DNA of 64,000 bases from NCBI GenBank assembly GCA_964017155.1, contig OZ024856.1, positions 12,792,625-12,856,624 of the forward strand, in the 5' to 3' direction. The stretch is from Oasisia sp. SBJ-2009. Lineage: Eukaryota; Annelida; Polychaeta; Sabellida; Siboglinidae. The notes under the pieces were generated by a model. That model searched no databases. It had not been told where the DNA came from and was given only the letters and a program-made list of their open reading frames with translations. Position 1 is the first letter of the stretch; each line of letters starts with the position of its first letter. Both the position numbers and the translations under genes were made by a program. Below, piece after piece: positions 1-14,100 of this stretch.

Positions 1-414
1 TTCACTAGAAATGAAAAAGGATTTTTGTAGGTGTTTCTAGTTCTAGAAAGAATCCATAGATGATCTTAGCTTCATTTGAGTGGTGACCGTAAACAAAGTA
101 TGTGCATGTGGTGCAGATATTTGGTAACTGGATATAGGGCGTTTGAGCTGTCATCCTGTTGGAATAATACACTGTCAGTGTCAGCTCCACTAGGGGCAGC
201 ACTGTTATGCAAGTAAGGCCAAGAGGACATGCACGCACGCACACACACACATACGATGTGCATGCGCACACACTTGCAGACACACACACATACTCTCTCC
301 ACATGCACACGCCCACGCCCACGCCCGCCCACGCACGCACGCACACACGCACACACACACACACACACACACATGCTTGTAGACCGTGGATGTTGACTGA
401 TGTTGTTGTTGCAG
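1..414 (+). repeat. Formin intron with interrupted (CA)n
   Basis: Intronic sequence. An impure CA/CG-CA dinucleotide tract runs from about 233 to 372, with CCCACG and CGCA variants. Open frames here are repeat products. Confidence 0.9.
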
Positions 415-592
415 TCTGACTGTATGTACCTGTGGGCTCACTCTGAGCCCATAGTGCTATCACCCCCTGACCAACTGCCTGGCCGACTGACTAGTCACGC
501 ATGGCCGCATTCTACGACAGAGTCAGTCACCGTGAATGGGGATGCCAGTGCTTCCCACCAGGAGGCTGAAGCCGCTGTGACTGTTGAAAAAG
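415..592 (+). CDS. FMN: Formin exon (first in window)
   Basis: 178-nt exon between TTGTTGTTGCAG and AAAG|GTGAGT, entering in phase 0 and leaving in phase 1. It encodes a low-complexity Ser/Thr/Pro-rich segment with no recognised domain. Support is the good splice sites and exact phase agreement with the next exon. The protein sequence itself gives no homology clue. Confidence 0.65.
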
Positions 593-1531
593 GTGAGTTG
601 ATGCAGACAGTCTAATCTTGTATTTTATCTTAATTACTTGGTTGATATTGACTGGTTGATAAATTTGACAAAATGTCAATTTAAAAATAATGATAGAGAT
701 AGAATAATTTTTATTGTCGCATAAATGAGAGATTTTGTGTCATGTTTTATATTGTTTTTCTTTTATGGGAAATGTTTTTGGTGGATAGATCTGTATGGAG
801 AATTACATTGTTACATATTCAATGTTAAATTTTATGTCATGTGTTATATGTTTTTCTTTTAGGTTTACACAAAGCAGGAAAATTTATATTTGTAAGTGTA
901 AAAAGTTATGACTGCATAGAACTGACATAAGGTGACACTAACTGACGTCTTTTTTAGGGTCTGACACAGGCAGTGTGTCGGAGTTAAGACGAGTGATGAC
1001 ACGGGAGTTCGACTGTGTTAAGGTGAGGAAATGTGTTATTTTTATGTTACCTCAATAATTGCCCAAATGACCATATTGAATTGATAAATGGAACTAAAAA
1101 AAATGTTCATCATTTCATTCAGAGATGGAGGAAGACTTAAAAGAAAATGGTAGAAGTGTGTTGGAGCCCGTATGTGAGCAGAGGTGGATGTGTTTACGCA
1201 TGTGTAATTATATATCTGTGACACTAAAGATCATTCTATAAAAAAGGAGGCTACTGTCGGTGGATGTTTGGAGTTAAATTTATTAAATTATCTCACTTGA
1301 ATGTCTGGGAGGACATCTAGGTGATGCTGATTGATAAGAGATGCTAGCCAATGTTGTGTGAATAGAATTGTTACTATTTGTCTATGTTTAATGACATGAC
1401 ATGACCATGGTGTGTATGTGTGCTGACAGAGGCAGCATGAGATGACCATGGTGTGTGTGTATGTGTGCTGACAGAGGCAGCATGACATGACCATGGTGTG
1501 TGTGCTGACTGAGGCAGCATGACATGACCAT

Positions 1532-1580
<49 letters not shown>

Positions 1581-1897
1581 ACAGAGGCAGCATGAGATGA
1601 CCATGGTGTGTGTGTGCTGACAAAGGCAGCATGAGATGACCATGGTGTGTGTTTGCTAACAGAGGCAGCATGAGATGACCATGGTGTGTGTGTGCTGACC
1701 GAGGCAGCATGAGATGACCATGGTGTGTGTGTGCTGACAAAGGCAGCATGAGATGACCATGGTGTGTGTGTGTGTGCTGACAGAGGCAGCATGAGATGAC
1801 CATGGTGTGTGTGTGTGTGTATGCTGACAGAGGCAGCATGAGATGACCATGGTGTGTGTGTGTGTGTGTGCTGACAGAGGCAGCATGAGATGACCAT

Positions 1898-1962
<65 letters not shown>

Positions 1963-2027
1963 ACAGAGGCAGCATGAGATGACCATGGTGTGTGTGTGTG
2001 CTGACAGAGGCAGCATGAGATGACCAT

Positions 2028-2108
<81 letters not shown>

Positions 2109-2132
2109 ACAGAGGCAGCATGAGATGACCAT

Positions 2133-2181
<49 letters not shown>

Positions 2182-5100
2182 ACAGAGGCAGCATGAGATG
2201 ACCATGGTGTGTGTGTGTGCTGACAGAGGCAGCATGAGATGACCGTGCTGGACCTGAGGGAGCGTCTCCTGGACGTGGAGCGGGACTTGGAGCGGTACAA
2301 GATCCTGGCTGGGATTGAGAGCCTCACCCAGTCCATGTACGGGGACAGCCTGGGTCAGCCAGAGGACAGTGTCAGGCCACTCGACACACTCAGCGCCGCG
2401 TCGTGTGTCGATGAGGCAACGGAGACGACATCGCCACGCAGCGACGCTGTTACACAGACAGACGACGGGAGAGTGTCGGACAGGTCGACGAATGGACAGA
2501 TGGCAGAAGCACAGAGTGGAGGGATGAGGAATGGAAGGTGTCGGAGTGTGGGGGTACAGATTGATTTCTCCCCCGAGTTGGTGCGGCGGGAAAGTGACTC
2601 CGTGGTACAGAGTCTGACTTTTGGTGATGATGGGGACATGTCCACATCTCTACTCACTTCCACCCCCCTCTTTCACTCCACAGGTCCTCCCCCTCCCCCT
2701 CCTCCTCCACCTCCATCAGGGGGTGTTCCTCCCCCTCCTCCACTGCCACCACCAGGGGGCATACCACCCCCTCCGCCGCCACCACCACCACTAGGGGGCA
2801 TACCACCCCCTCCACCACCACCACCACTAGGTGGCATACCACCCCCACCATTACCACCAGGGGGCATACCACCCCCTCCTCCCCCACCACCACCAGGGGG
2901 TGTACCTCCACCACCTTCACCACCAGGGGGAGTACCACCACCGCCTCCACCACCAGGGGGCATACCTCCACCACCAGGGGGAGCTGGAACAATCCGTACT
3001 CCGGTAACACCTGTGGGTAAGTACTTGGTTAGTGTTTAATGGATTTAATAAAAAGATGGTACCATAAATATGACTGGGCATATTGTATGCATTTGTGAAG
3101 AAAAAACAGTAAACTTTCACTGTAATTGGTGGTTTATTTAACAAAACAAATACTTTATAAAGGGTTGAAATATTTGTTTTCACGCAATGTTGAAATTAAC
3201 AATGTTATCAAGTGGTGCCATTCTTGGGATTCTTAGGTGATTTCCTCCAAACAGCCCATACTTTGGGCTAACGTAGGAGTTCTTCTCTAGAATTAGTGAG
3301 TCCACTACAGGTTACACATTTACCCCGTGTGTGGGATCGTTACCTCCCCTGGCCTAGACACCAGATAGAAGGGACCATCAGCTTTTAGTGTCTCTTCCGA
3401 AAGACACAGGCAAATGTGGGGTAAATGAAATTGCCTAAATTTCGAAAAAACAGCAGTAGGTGGGATTAAACCACCGTCCACTCGATTGGGATAAAAGTAT
3501 TGTCGCTTTGCATAAATTATGAACATGTAATAGATTTTCAAATAAATACAGCTGTCTGCTTTGTCTCAGTGCGCAAGAATAGGGTTCAGCCAAAGTCACC
3601 CATGAAGCCTCTCTTCTGGAAGAAACTGCACGTGGCTGAAGCCCTGAAACCTGTGCAGGAAGAAAGGTACGTCTTGTTACACTAGCGCATAAATCACAGA
3701 ATGATGCTTAGAAATTGTCACATGAAAAGTGTCAAACATGTTCCTCTAATGTCGTTTCCGACTTGGTTTTACATCACATGTTGGATTAGAGAGAAACTTC
3801 ACTGATATAAAATATGTTGCACCAAAAAAGTTATGTTCTTGTGATCGCTGCAATACTTCTTCGCTGTTATTGACGGTGATAAGAATCTTTCAGGAAGCAC
3901 ACGACCATATTTGGCAAGACTATCACAGTGCAGATGTGAGTAGGGTGTTTTCCCTGATGTCCCTGTGATCTGAGGCTCTTCCTCCTGTTGCTGATGACCC
4001 TAGCTTCCCTTGTTCATGGACATGACACTAATAACGTCTCCAGTGTGTGACCCTCCAAGATACACAAGTTACAAACTCAATGTCTTTGTCTTGCCAAGAT
4101 ATTCTGTATCATAATAGTAGCAAGACCAAAACCACATTGCCTTAACATGTACTTGCTCTGTTAAATTTGTGGTTTGATCAATAATGATGAGAAATGTATG
4201 TTTTGGCGCACCTTTGTTGCATGAGTGTTTGTAGAATGTGTTTGTGTTTGGTGCTAGAAGTTTCAGGCTGGCTGCGTCTGCCACTAATGTATGCTTCTTG
4301 TGAAAATGAAAGGAACTGACAACGCTATTAACATGTATGCGTGAAATTAAACTTTTTTTTACAGATTTAGTAGAGATACAGAATTTTTTATTTTATAAAT
4401 TTACAATGTATAGTTTCCAGTTTATATCTACGTATATCTATCGTACTGATATGTTACCTAACTGATGTTTTAATAAAGCAATTAAATATATCTATCAGTA
4501 TTGATACAACAAGACGAGTCTTTCTGTGTTATATTTCAGAAGTACTTTCTTTCCAGATGGTTATATTTTGGATAAGAACTCTTGGCAACATCTCTTCAGG
4601 CTCCAAAATCAGTGGAAACTGCCCTTGGAGAAGCTGAACTGCCTCAAATAATGTGTTGACATCTGCTGCATACTTGTGTGTTATAATGCCATTTTAAAGC
4701 TTAGTCTATTTACTTATGCACCAGAGATATTTGTTGTATGGCTTTATGTTTGAAGTTTATATGTCGGTCAGTGCCATTTAAAGATATATCCCACTGAATG
4801 TGTGCAAATACTTTGGGGTACTGGAGTTAATTTTATTTATATAAGACAGAAAAACTGTTGTTTAACTTAGCATTTTGTCTGTTGTTAGTGCCCAGACAAT
4901 CCTATGGGAAGACTTAAAAGAGGTAGAGATGAGCCTCGATGAGTTTGATGAGACCTTCTCCAAGGTCGTGCCAAAGAAGAAGCAGGCGACCGAGAAACAG
5001 GTCAAGGTCAGAAAGACAAAAGAGGTAAGTTGCTCACTTATCCCCTAGTCACTCCAGTTAGTGGATTATTAAAAAGTGTATTTGTGGATTGGTTGTTTTG

Positions 5101-8100
5101 ACATAAGCATGCCACCATTTAATTATTAGCCTTAATATGTATTTTCCGGCAGAAACGAAATGTCGGTTACATTGACAAATACTTGCTATGTCAGGTAGGA
5201 GTGTTCAAAGGATAGCAATTTTATTAATTCATACCTTTGGCATTCCTATACAACATGTGTAATAATTATGTAATTGGGTGTTTGCTGTGGTATAAGATAA
5301 AGTTGTGATTGGGTAGAATGTCATGGTTCATTGACTGTCACAGTCCACTGGTTATCATGGTTGTCTGACTGTCACGGTCCACTGATTGTCACAGGTGGCT
5401 AAGCTGCTGGACGGGAAGCGGTCTCAAGCAGTCGGCATCTTCCTCTCCAGTCTCCATCTCACTGCCCACGACATAGAGACAGGTACATTTTCAAGTCCAA
5501 ATTAAAAACACATCTTTTTAAGGCCGCATTTGTAAATTACTTGTAGGGTATTTAAAAATGTTATTTTAACTAATTATAATTTTGCATTTTTTTTGTTATT
5601 AATATATATATATATTTTTTTTTTTATTGCTGATAAGTTTAGCTTATGAACTAGGACTTTTAGAAGCTTTATTTATTATCTCTTTTTAACATTTCGTCTT
5701 TACGTGCAAGTTTAACTGATTTTGAACATTTTAAATATGTATGTGTTACAATGTATTTTATGCGCCTCTGAGCAGAAATATTTCCGGATATACGGTGCTT
5801 TACAAATAAAAATTATTATTAACAATGATTCGGTGTAAAATATAATTTTACCTAACTAATATACTAAAACTACTCATTCTGTCTTGACCTGACTGCCAGT
5901 GTATTAAAGTTATGTAAAAAGAAGGTCAAGTATGTCATAATAAAATAAATAAATAAATGTAATTGTGAGCAATTCTGCCTGTGTTAACAGAATAAGCAGT
6001 TGGTTTTAGTCTAAACAAGTTACCTTGAAGTGTATGACTGAGTTTGAGTGTCTTTCAACATAAACCCACATGAAGTGTTCCTGCTGCACGGCAGATGCAC
6101 TGAAGAATCCAGTGACATTACACCTTGCGAAAAAAAAACGGTTTTTGATTGATTGATTTGTTTAATATAAAATGTAAAACATTGTACACATATGCATAAT
6201 ATATAAATACAAAGTACATTTAAATATTTGGATAACACAAAAAGTGCACGCACTTATTTCCATTGTGGTCCTTGACATACACATGACAGACATTGACATA
6301 AATGACAGAACTGATAAATATAACATCTCAAATGACAAATATAACATACTAAAACAACCATAATAAATAAACCGATATAAATAATTACTAAAATATGTAA
6401 ATGACATTGATAATTACAATATAAAAAGGTATGGAAATAATCTTCTGGTTAGAAACACTTTGTAAAACCTTGTTATTTATTACACAAAAATCATAAATAA
6501 ATCTAATAAAGAATAAAAATTATAAAATAAAAATTACGTCATCAATTATGATTACAAATAAATAAATGAGCTGGCTTCCTGGTCATTAAGACAACTGAAC
6601 AAAAACTGCTTCAGTAGACATTTAAATTGCCTCATGTTCTGAACACTTTGTATGGAAAATGGCAATTTGTTCCAGGCATGAATTCCTGTATAGTAAGACG
6701 AGGTTTGCCCAAATGATTTAACATACGGCACATGAAGAGACATAATACTAGATCTTGTATTTATACCGTGCTGCTTACATGCTACGTTAAACAAATTTGA
6801 CATATACTTCGGTGCTCTATCATTTATAACATTATAAACAAGGTTCAATTTGAGTTGTTTAACTCGTAACTCCACTGGTAGCATATTCACCAGTCTAAAC
6901 TCTTTCAAACCGATGTGGGTTCTGGCTGGTTCTTGGTCATATGAGGGTGGTCAATGAAATGGGTGTCTAGACTCTGTTGACCATTCAAGATCAAAGGAGT
7001 TCACTGGTTTGATATGCTTAAGAGTCTATTAACTGTTTCAGCCCTGCTTGAGTGGGACACATCTCTGCTACCCTTGGAGAAGTTACAGGCCTTGTATGAA
7101 CAAGTAAGTGTAGTGTAAGACTGTTGAGTATGTTACTGCAGTTTCTGTGTGAGCCATAATAATGTCAGTTTGTAATGTCACAGGTGTGTAGAATATATCT
7201 ACAATGACAGACTGTCAACATGTAACATGTCAATTATCAGGGTAAAGTGATATAAAATACTTTGTGGAATAGTTACGTCGACATCTTGCACAGATGTTGA
7301 AGTTGCACACCTACATGTTTTAATTACTAAAGGTAAATGGAACGATTTACCGGACAGTCTGTTCCTAATAGACTCACTTGAACTTTTTAAGTCCAACTTA
7401 AACACACATCTTTTTAAGTCCGCATTTGTAAACTACTTGTAGGGTATTTTATAATGAATGTATTTTAACTGTAATTATAGTTTTGCATTTTTTTACTTAT
7501 TTTATTATTCAGTTATTTATATATTTTATTATTATTTATTTATTTATTTTATCTATTTATTTTTGATAAGTTTAGCTTATAAAGTAGGACTTTTAGATGC
7601 TTTATTTAATTATCTATTTATTATCATTTAACATTTCGTTGTTACATGCAAGTTTAAATTGATTATGAATATTTTAAATATATATGTGTTACAATGTATT
7701 TTATGTGCCTCTGATGCAATTTTTTTACGGATATGCAGCACTTTACAAATAAAGTTATTATTATTATTATATATCAAGAAACAAAAATGTGTTCTTTACA
7801 TCTCAAATTTCATTGAATGACCCAGTGTGACAAATTATTGATGACACATATGGGACATACTGCTGTCTAATGTTGACACTTTGTGGTGGCAGAGACCAGA
7901 GCCACAAGAACTGGCCAAGATCAAAACACATCTGGAGACAAAACCTGACATTCCACTTGACCGACCTGAACAGTGAGTGTCTTCAGATGCTTCCAAGTCA
8001 CATGACTTAAAGTGGCTGATATGATTGGTTAACACTGTAATCTGTACAGAAACAGCATGCAGATAGTTGGACAAGTAGTTTAACCACTACGACTGTTTTC

Positions 8101-11100
8101 ATAAATCTTGATACCCAACTATGTGTGACGAACTTCAAACAAATTCAAGGAATAAATCCAAATGATCAATCTGATCATCCACATGGTGTTTGCTTATCCA
8201 TTATAACAAATTGCGTTACAGTACCCTCTTTCTGATTTAGGCGATTTAAGTGTTATGTAAAGATAGTTATTTTTTCGCTGGAATATTTAAGGACGAACAA
8301 CTCATGTACAACTCACAAGAGGGTGACACTGTGGTGTTACGTTAAACTGCTGAAATGATATGGCAGATGAGAACAAGTGTAACATAAAAATGGTTTGTTG
8401 CTCTGTAGAAGGGGCTAAGCTTGCAGGAGACCAGGTACTAGTATACAGTACAACATTGTGTTTCCGTTCCAGGTTCCTGTTCGATGTCTCTGAGATTCCC
8501 TGTTTTGCGGAGCGCTGCTTCTGCCTCATCTTCCAATCAACGTTCAACGAGACTCTGTCTTCTGTCGAACATCGACTCAACAACATTCGAATGACGAGTC
8601 AGGTGATTGCGAGTCTTCAATTTGCTCTTAAAACGCTGATTATATCAATTATGACATGCCATTAGTGTTATCATAGATAATTACACCTCAAGGAACTATG
8701 TCGTGAATGATCATGTGACACAATAGTAACATCAGTGATCATGTGACACAATAGTAACATCAGTGATCATGTGACACAATAGTAACATTAGTGATCATGT
8801 GACACAATAGTAACATCAGTATGCTGATGAAGCCCCCAGGAAGCAGCCGAAAAGCACAGACCACTCACCAACACCGTTTCTTGAGAGGTAGTTATGTATG
8901 ATGACAATAACAAACAAGAAACTTGATCTATCCATTCATCGTGCCTCTATTGTAAGCACAGAATTAAACTTTTCCAGATGCTGATGAGCTCCCAAGATGT
9001 GCAACAGATCCTCAGCCTGGTGTTGACGTTTGGCAACTACATGAATGGAGGTGGGTGGCAGGTGTTGTTTCACTCACATTTACCAGGTGGCAGCACCTAC
9101 CCAGCCAGGTATCAGGCCATCAACCATCACCATGGCTGCTTTGTGTGGTTTATGTGTTGTGTGCACAGTCCATTGGTAATGTAGGAGTATTTTATATTAG
9201 GTTCAACAAGTAGAAATACCCACTTCTATCAGTCCATGATTGTCACACATTGACTGAATGTCAGGACATACATATCCCTGACATACATGCCAGGAAAAGA
9301 GTAGCTACAGTTACCCAGACTCCATGATGTGGCAGCACTTTTCAGCCCCTCAACTCTGCCTGGGGAATTAATGGGCTGCTGTTGTAATCGCCAGGGCGGC
9401 CTTACCCCAGATTAGGGTAGAGACGCTGATTGGTTCTCAGGACGAATTTGAAATAACAAATCAAATAACAATACTATTTTACCAGATAATGCTGGATTAT
9501 AAAAACTATTCAAAATTAAACTTATACTAACACAAAAATAAATAAAAACTTGCAGTTGTTTATAAAATAGGAATTACGACAGGATTAACCAGTATGCATG
9601 AGGTGGCAGAATTATTTAGCCCCACAAGGATAATATTAAAAAGCCAGCAAAGCACCAGACTATCTTATCTGCATAGTTACGCAGCCGACCGACAGTCGGT
9701 TAAATGAGACTAGGATTAGAGAGGTAGAAAGAACACTATTTTTCTTTCTTTTAATGTCTCATATGAAACGTGTGTTTCTTTCTCCACCCTTTGGCCTGGC
9801 GCTATGTTGGTTTACAAGGAATCATCTGTTTAAACAAATAAAACGGCAAGTTCGAACTGGAGTCCAAATTAATTCAGGGGATTTCAAAATGGGAGTAAAA
9901 TTTGGGTTCAAATTGGAGTTCAAAAATGGTTTCAAACAGGGGCTTCGGGTGAGCATTCAGACTAAGATTTGAAATTGGGTTTATATAATGTTTATTTGTT
10001 TCAAATTGGGATTCTAATTGGGGATATAACTTGCATTCAAACCTGGTTTGGCTCGTGATTGGTTCAAGTGCATATTCAGTCTAAAGAGTTCAGATTTGGG
10101 TTCAAAAGATGGCTGAAAGGTATGTCAAAGTGGGGTCCAAAATCTAGTCAGCAGGTAAGCACCCATGTCAATCAGCCATGAGTGCAGCTGATTCATATTT
10201 CCTCCAGGTAACTTGACCAGAATAAATTCCAAGCCTTAGGCTGTTCCCTTTGAATTCCCAACACCAGTGACAGTTGATTGACACCTGTCAGTGTGATTTG
10301 ACGTGTCATTGTGACGTGTCATACTATACCAGTCATGCAGTCCACAAACATAATTGACCACCACTGTCGGGTAATAAAAATTGGGAATAATTTACCAACT
10401 CAACTCTCATGGTACGGTCAGGACATCTTTATTGAAATTCAGTCTAATACATTATATAGTGCAAAATTTGATTGACATTATTTTGGTCAGAGAAACAACG
10501 TAAACTCAGTGTTGTTATTTGAATATTTGTTCTTTGTCTGCTTTATATTACAATTACGCACAATAATCCACCCATTTTACAGTTACAATGATGTTGGTTT
10601 GCCTCTGTTGTTCTCATAATAGCTCATTATTAGTGTTTACGACACCTTAATGTAATAGCCACAATTTAAAATGTTCATATACAACCTGTAAACATTGTTA
10701 AATATGTGTTTTTCACGTAATTGCAACACAACTTTGTGCAAAACCATGGAAAGCATCACCAACTGACCAGTGGAAAGTTTAATTGTTTTTTAAACAAAGA
10801 TTTTGATATTTTATGGGTATGTATGTAGTAGATGGACCCCAGAGGATGTGATGTCCAAGATGTAGACCATTCAGGAAGAAAAGCACAACACAGACAAGTA
10901 TAACATATACAGGTGTATGTAAACAATTTGGGACAATCCTTGGGGTGACATTAATTGCGAGGGGCTGTATTGCAGAGGTGGTCTTCGTTGTGAGGTGGCT
11001 GTATTACAGAGGTAGCTTTAATTGCAAGGTGGTTGCACTACCTAGGTGCCCTGAATTTCAAGGTGGCTGTATTACTCACGCAAACTTAATTGCGAGGTGG

Positions 11101-14100
11101 CTGTATTGCAGAGGTGCCCTGGATATCGAGGTGGCTGTATTACTGATGTGATCTTAATTGTGAGGTGGCTGTTTTGCAGATGTGACCTTAATTGTGAGGT
11201 GGCTGTATTACCGATGTGAACTTAATTTCAAGGTGGCTGTATTACCTAGGTGCTCTGAATTTCGAAGTGGCTGTATTACCGAGGTGACCTTAATTGCGAG
11301 GTGGCTGTATTACCGAGTTGACCTTAATTGTGAGGTGGCTGTATTACCGAGTTGACCTTAATTGTGAAGTGGATGTATTGCCAAGGTGACCTTAATTGTG
11401 AGGTGGCTGTATTACCAATGTGATCTTAATTGTGAGGTGGCTGTATTACTGAGGTGATCTTAATTGTGAGGTGGCTGTATTACCGATGTGGTTTTAATTG
11501 TGGGGTGGCTGTATTACTAAGGTGATCTTAATTGTGAGGTGGCTGTATAACCGATGTGATCTTAATTGTGACGTGGCTGTATTGTCAAGGTGACCTTAAT
11601 TTCGAGGTGGCTGTATTGCCAATGTGATCTTAATTGTGAGGTGGCTATATTGTCGAGGTGGCTGTATTGTGAGGTGGCTGTATTGTTGAGGTGATCTTAA
11701 TTGTGAGGTGGCTGTATTGTTGAGGTGATCTTAATTGTGAGGTGGCTGTATTGCCAAGGTGACCTTAATTGTGCGGTGGCTGTATTGCCAAGGTGACCTT
11801 AATTGTGAGGTGGCTGTATTACCGAGGTGACCGTAAAGCAATGTTTGAATGTACCTTAACACGTGAGCTCAGCTATAGTTGTAACCTGTGACTGTGTGTC
11901 CCAGGCACGGCCAGGGGGCAGGCGGATGGGTTTGACTTGGAGATCCTCGCCAAGCTGAAGGACGTCAAGAGTAAGGTGAGGGCCTCGCGTGGACATCAGG
12001 CGACTTACTGCTATAGGGCCTGTAATTCGGTCACGATAAATGGCGAGACTCCGCGCGACTGGAGCTGGGGACTAAGCGAGACAATTGGGGACTGGACACA
12101 AGAATAATATTCTAATGACGGATGACAGTTGTAGCTTCCAACTGATGAATACTAGGAAAATCAGGACATAAATATCTTGTGTTATACCTTTCGTATCTGA
12201 AATGTCCGATTTAATATTGAGTTTACCAAACTATCATAGACATATAGCGATTTATGTAGTGCGGATAATAAACACGATGTTAGGCCATATGTGTCTTTTA
12301 CGGGATTTGCAATTTACATTGCTGTATGTTGTGGTTTCGATAAGTACTTACATCTGACAAGTTGTCTAAATGCGCATACGTGGGTAATCATAACACATGT
12401 ATACGTTTGCCCCTAAAAGATTATAAAAATGGCACTCTTATTATTAGTCTAGATCGGCAAACACAAGTACTTGCCACTAATGCCATGGCAACCACCATAA
12501 TAATCGATTAAAATTCATAATTTCCGTGATCATTGTTACCGGCAAAGTGTTCCATTGCTTCTGCTTGTAATAATCCTTCGGACAATATAACTGAAATACG
12601 CTATTTGGGAACAGTTCGATTATTACAACCAAAACCAAAACAAAGTCCTACATGGAGAATGTAGACTTCCTGCCCCCAACTGCCCCCAGCCTCGTTTTCG
12701 TGCGCGAGACTTACACGCCCTATTTATAGATGAAAAGTCACATTGGATAATTACCGATTACAAAGGTATAATGATGGGATACATATTTTGAGTAGTTTTA
12801 ACATTAGTGGTGTTGTTTTAGGATACCGTGGCTTTTAGAAACATCAGATATATCCACGTATGTGGATTGTTGATTTTAACTGGCTGATGAACAGCACCTG
12901 GACATTTGTCTTCCACTCAGTGATACGTGATGTTTGAACGGAATAATTTATAGCAAACAAATACAAATAGATAAATTTTAATTCATTTAAATACATTTGG
13001 GTGGTTGAGTTGTTAAAATAGATTTAAATAAATATTAGTGGAAAGAGTAAGATTTATAGTGAAACAACAAAAGTTTAAATGTATTATATTTATTAAATAT
13101 GGTATTTTATATAATGCATGTATAACATGAAATTGTGAAACTTCATACCACAGACAGTATATCATTATTTGATGGTAAAATTATCAAACAAACATTTAAT
13201 ATAAATTTAAAAGAAACACCAGGCACATACGACTGGCATATACCATAGTTTCAATTGATTACAATTATAACTTTAATTAAAAAATTATATTATAGATTTG
13301 TCTTGTTTTTTATTATGATTAATGTTTACATACTGTTTTAATAATGACTTTATTTGTATTTTAATTTTGCTACTCTGTATTTTATATTTTTATGATGACG
13401 AACGCTGCAAAATTAATTTCCCGGTCCGGGACAATAAAGTGTTATTGTATTGTATGTATTGACAACTTTATTATGGGTTATTGATTACGTGAATGTTCAA
13501 ATCTTTTGTCTTGATACCTCTGAGTTTGGTTTGAATGTAAGTGCAAAAGAAGTTACATTATAATAATTTATTTTGCTTCTCGTAGGACAACTCGAGCAAC
13601 CTGCTACGCTACCTGGTGGCCCAGTACGTGAGACTCTACAGCGCTGACCCGTCCACTGACCGGTCAGTGCTGCCCCTACCCGAGCCTAGTGACATCACCA
13701 AGGCCTCACTCGTCAACTTTGAGGACATTGAGCAGGAACTGAAGAAGATTGCAGCCTCTCTTCAAAGTGAGTCTCATTCTGTCGGACTTTTAGTTAAGGA
13801 GTAATGGAATGTTTATTGAAACATGTAAGGAAATGAGACAATGTTTACGAATACGAATATACGAATACATTTATTTCAGGTAAAAACCCATATACAATTG
13901 GTACACACATTAACACATCTAAGTAGCCTATAAAAGTTAGACAAAGTAAAATTTTAGAAAAACAGATAAAATAATGAGCAATATACAGGATGTGATTGTA
14001 TAATAAATATGCAATTAATTCATGTAATTAAACATCGTTTGAAAAGTAAGTTATATAAACAACTTACTGACTTTAAAATATATGTAATAATAAATAAATA

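Noticed and set aside
1288..2336. Minus-strand frames up to 315 codons (His/Thr-rich)
   Set aside because: Antisense reading of the TG-rich splice-site minisatellite.
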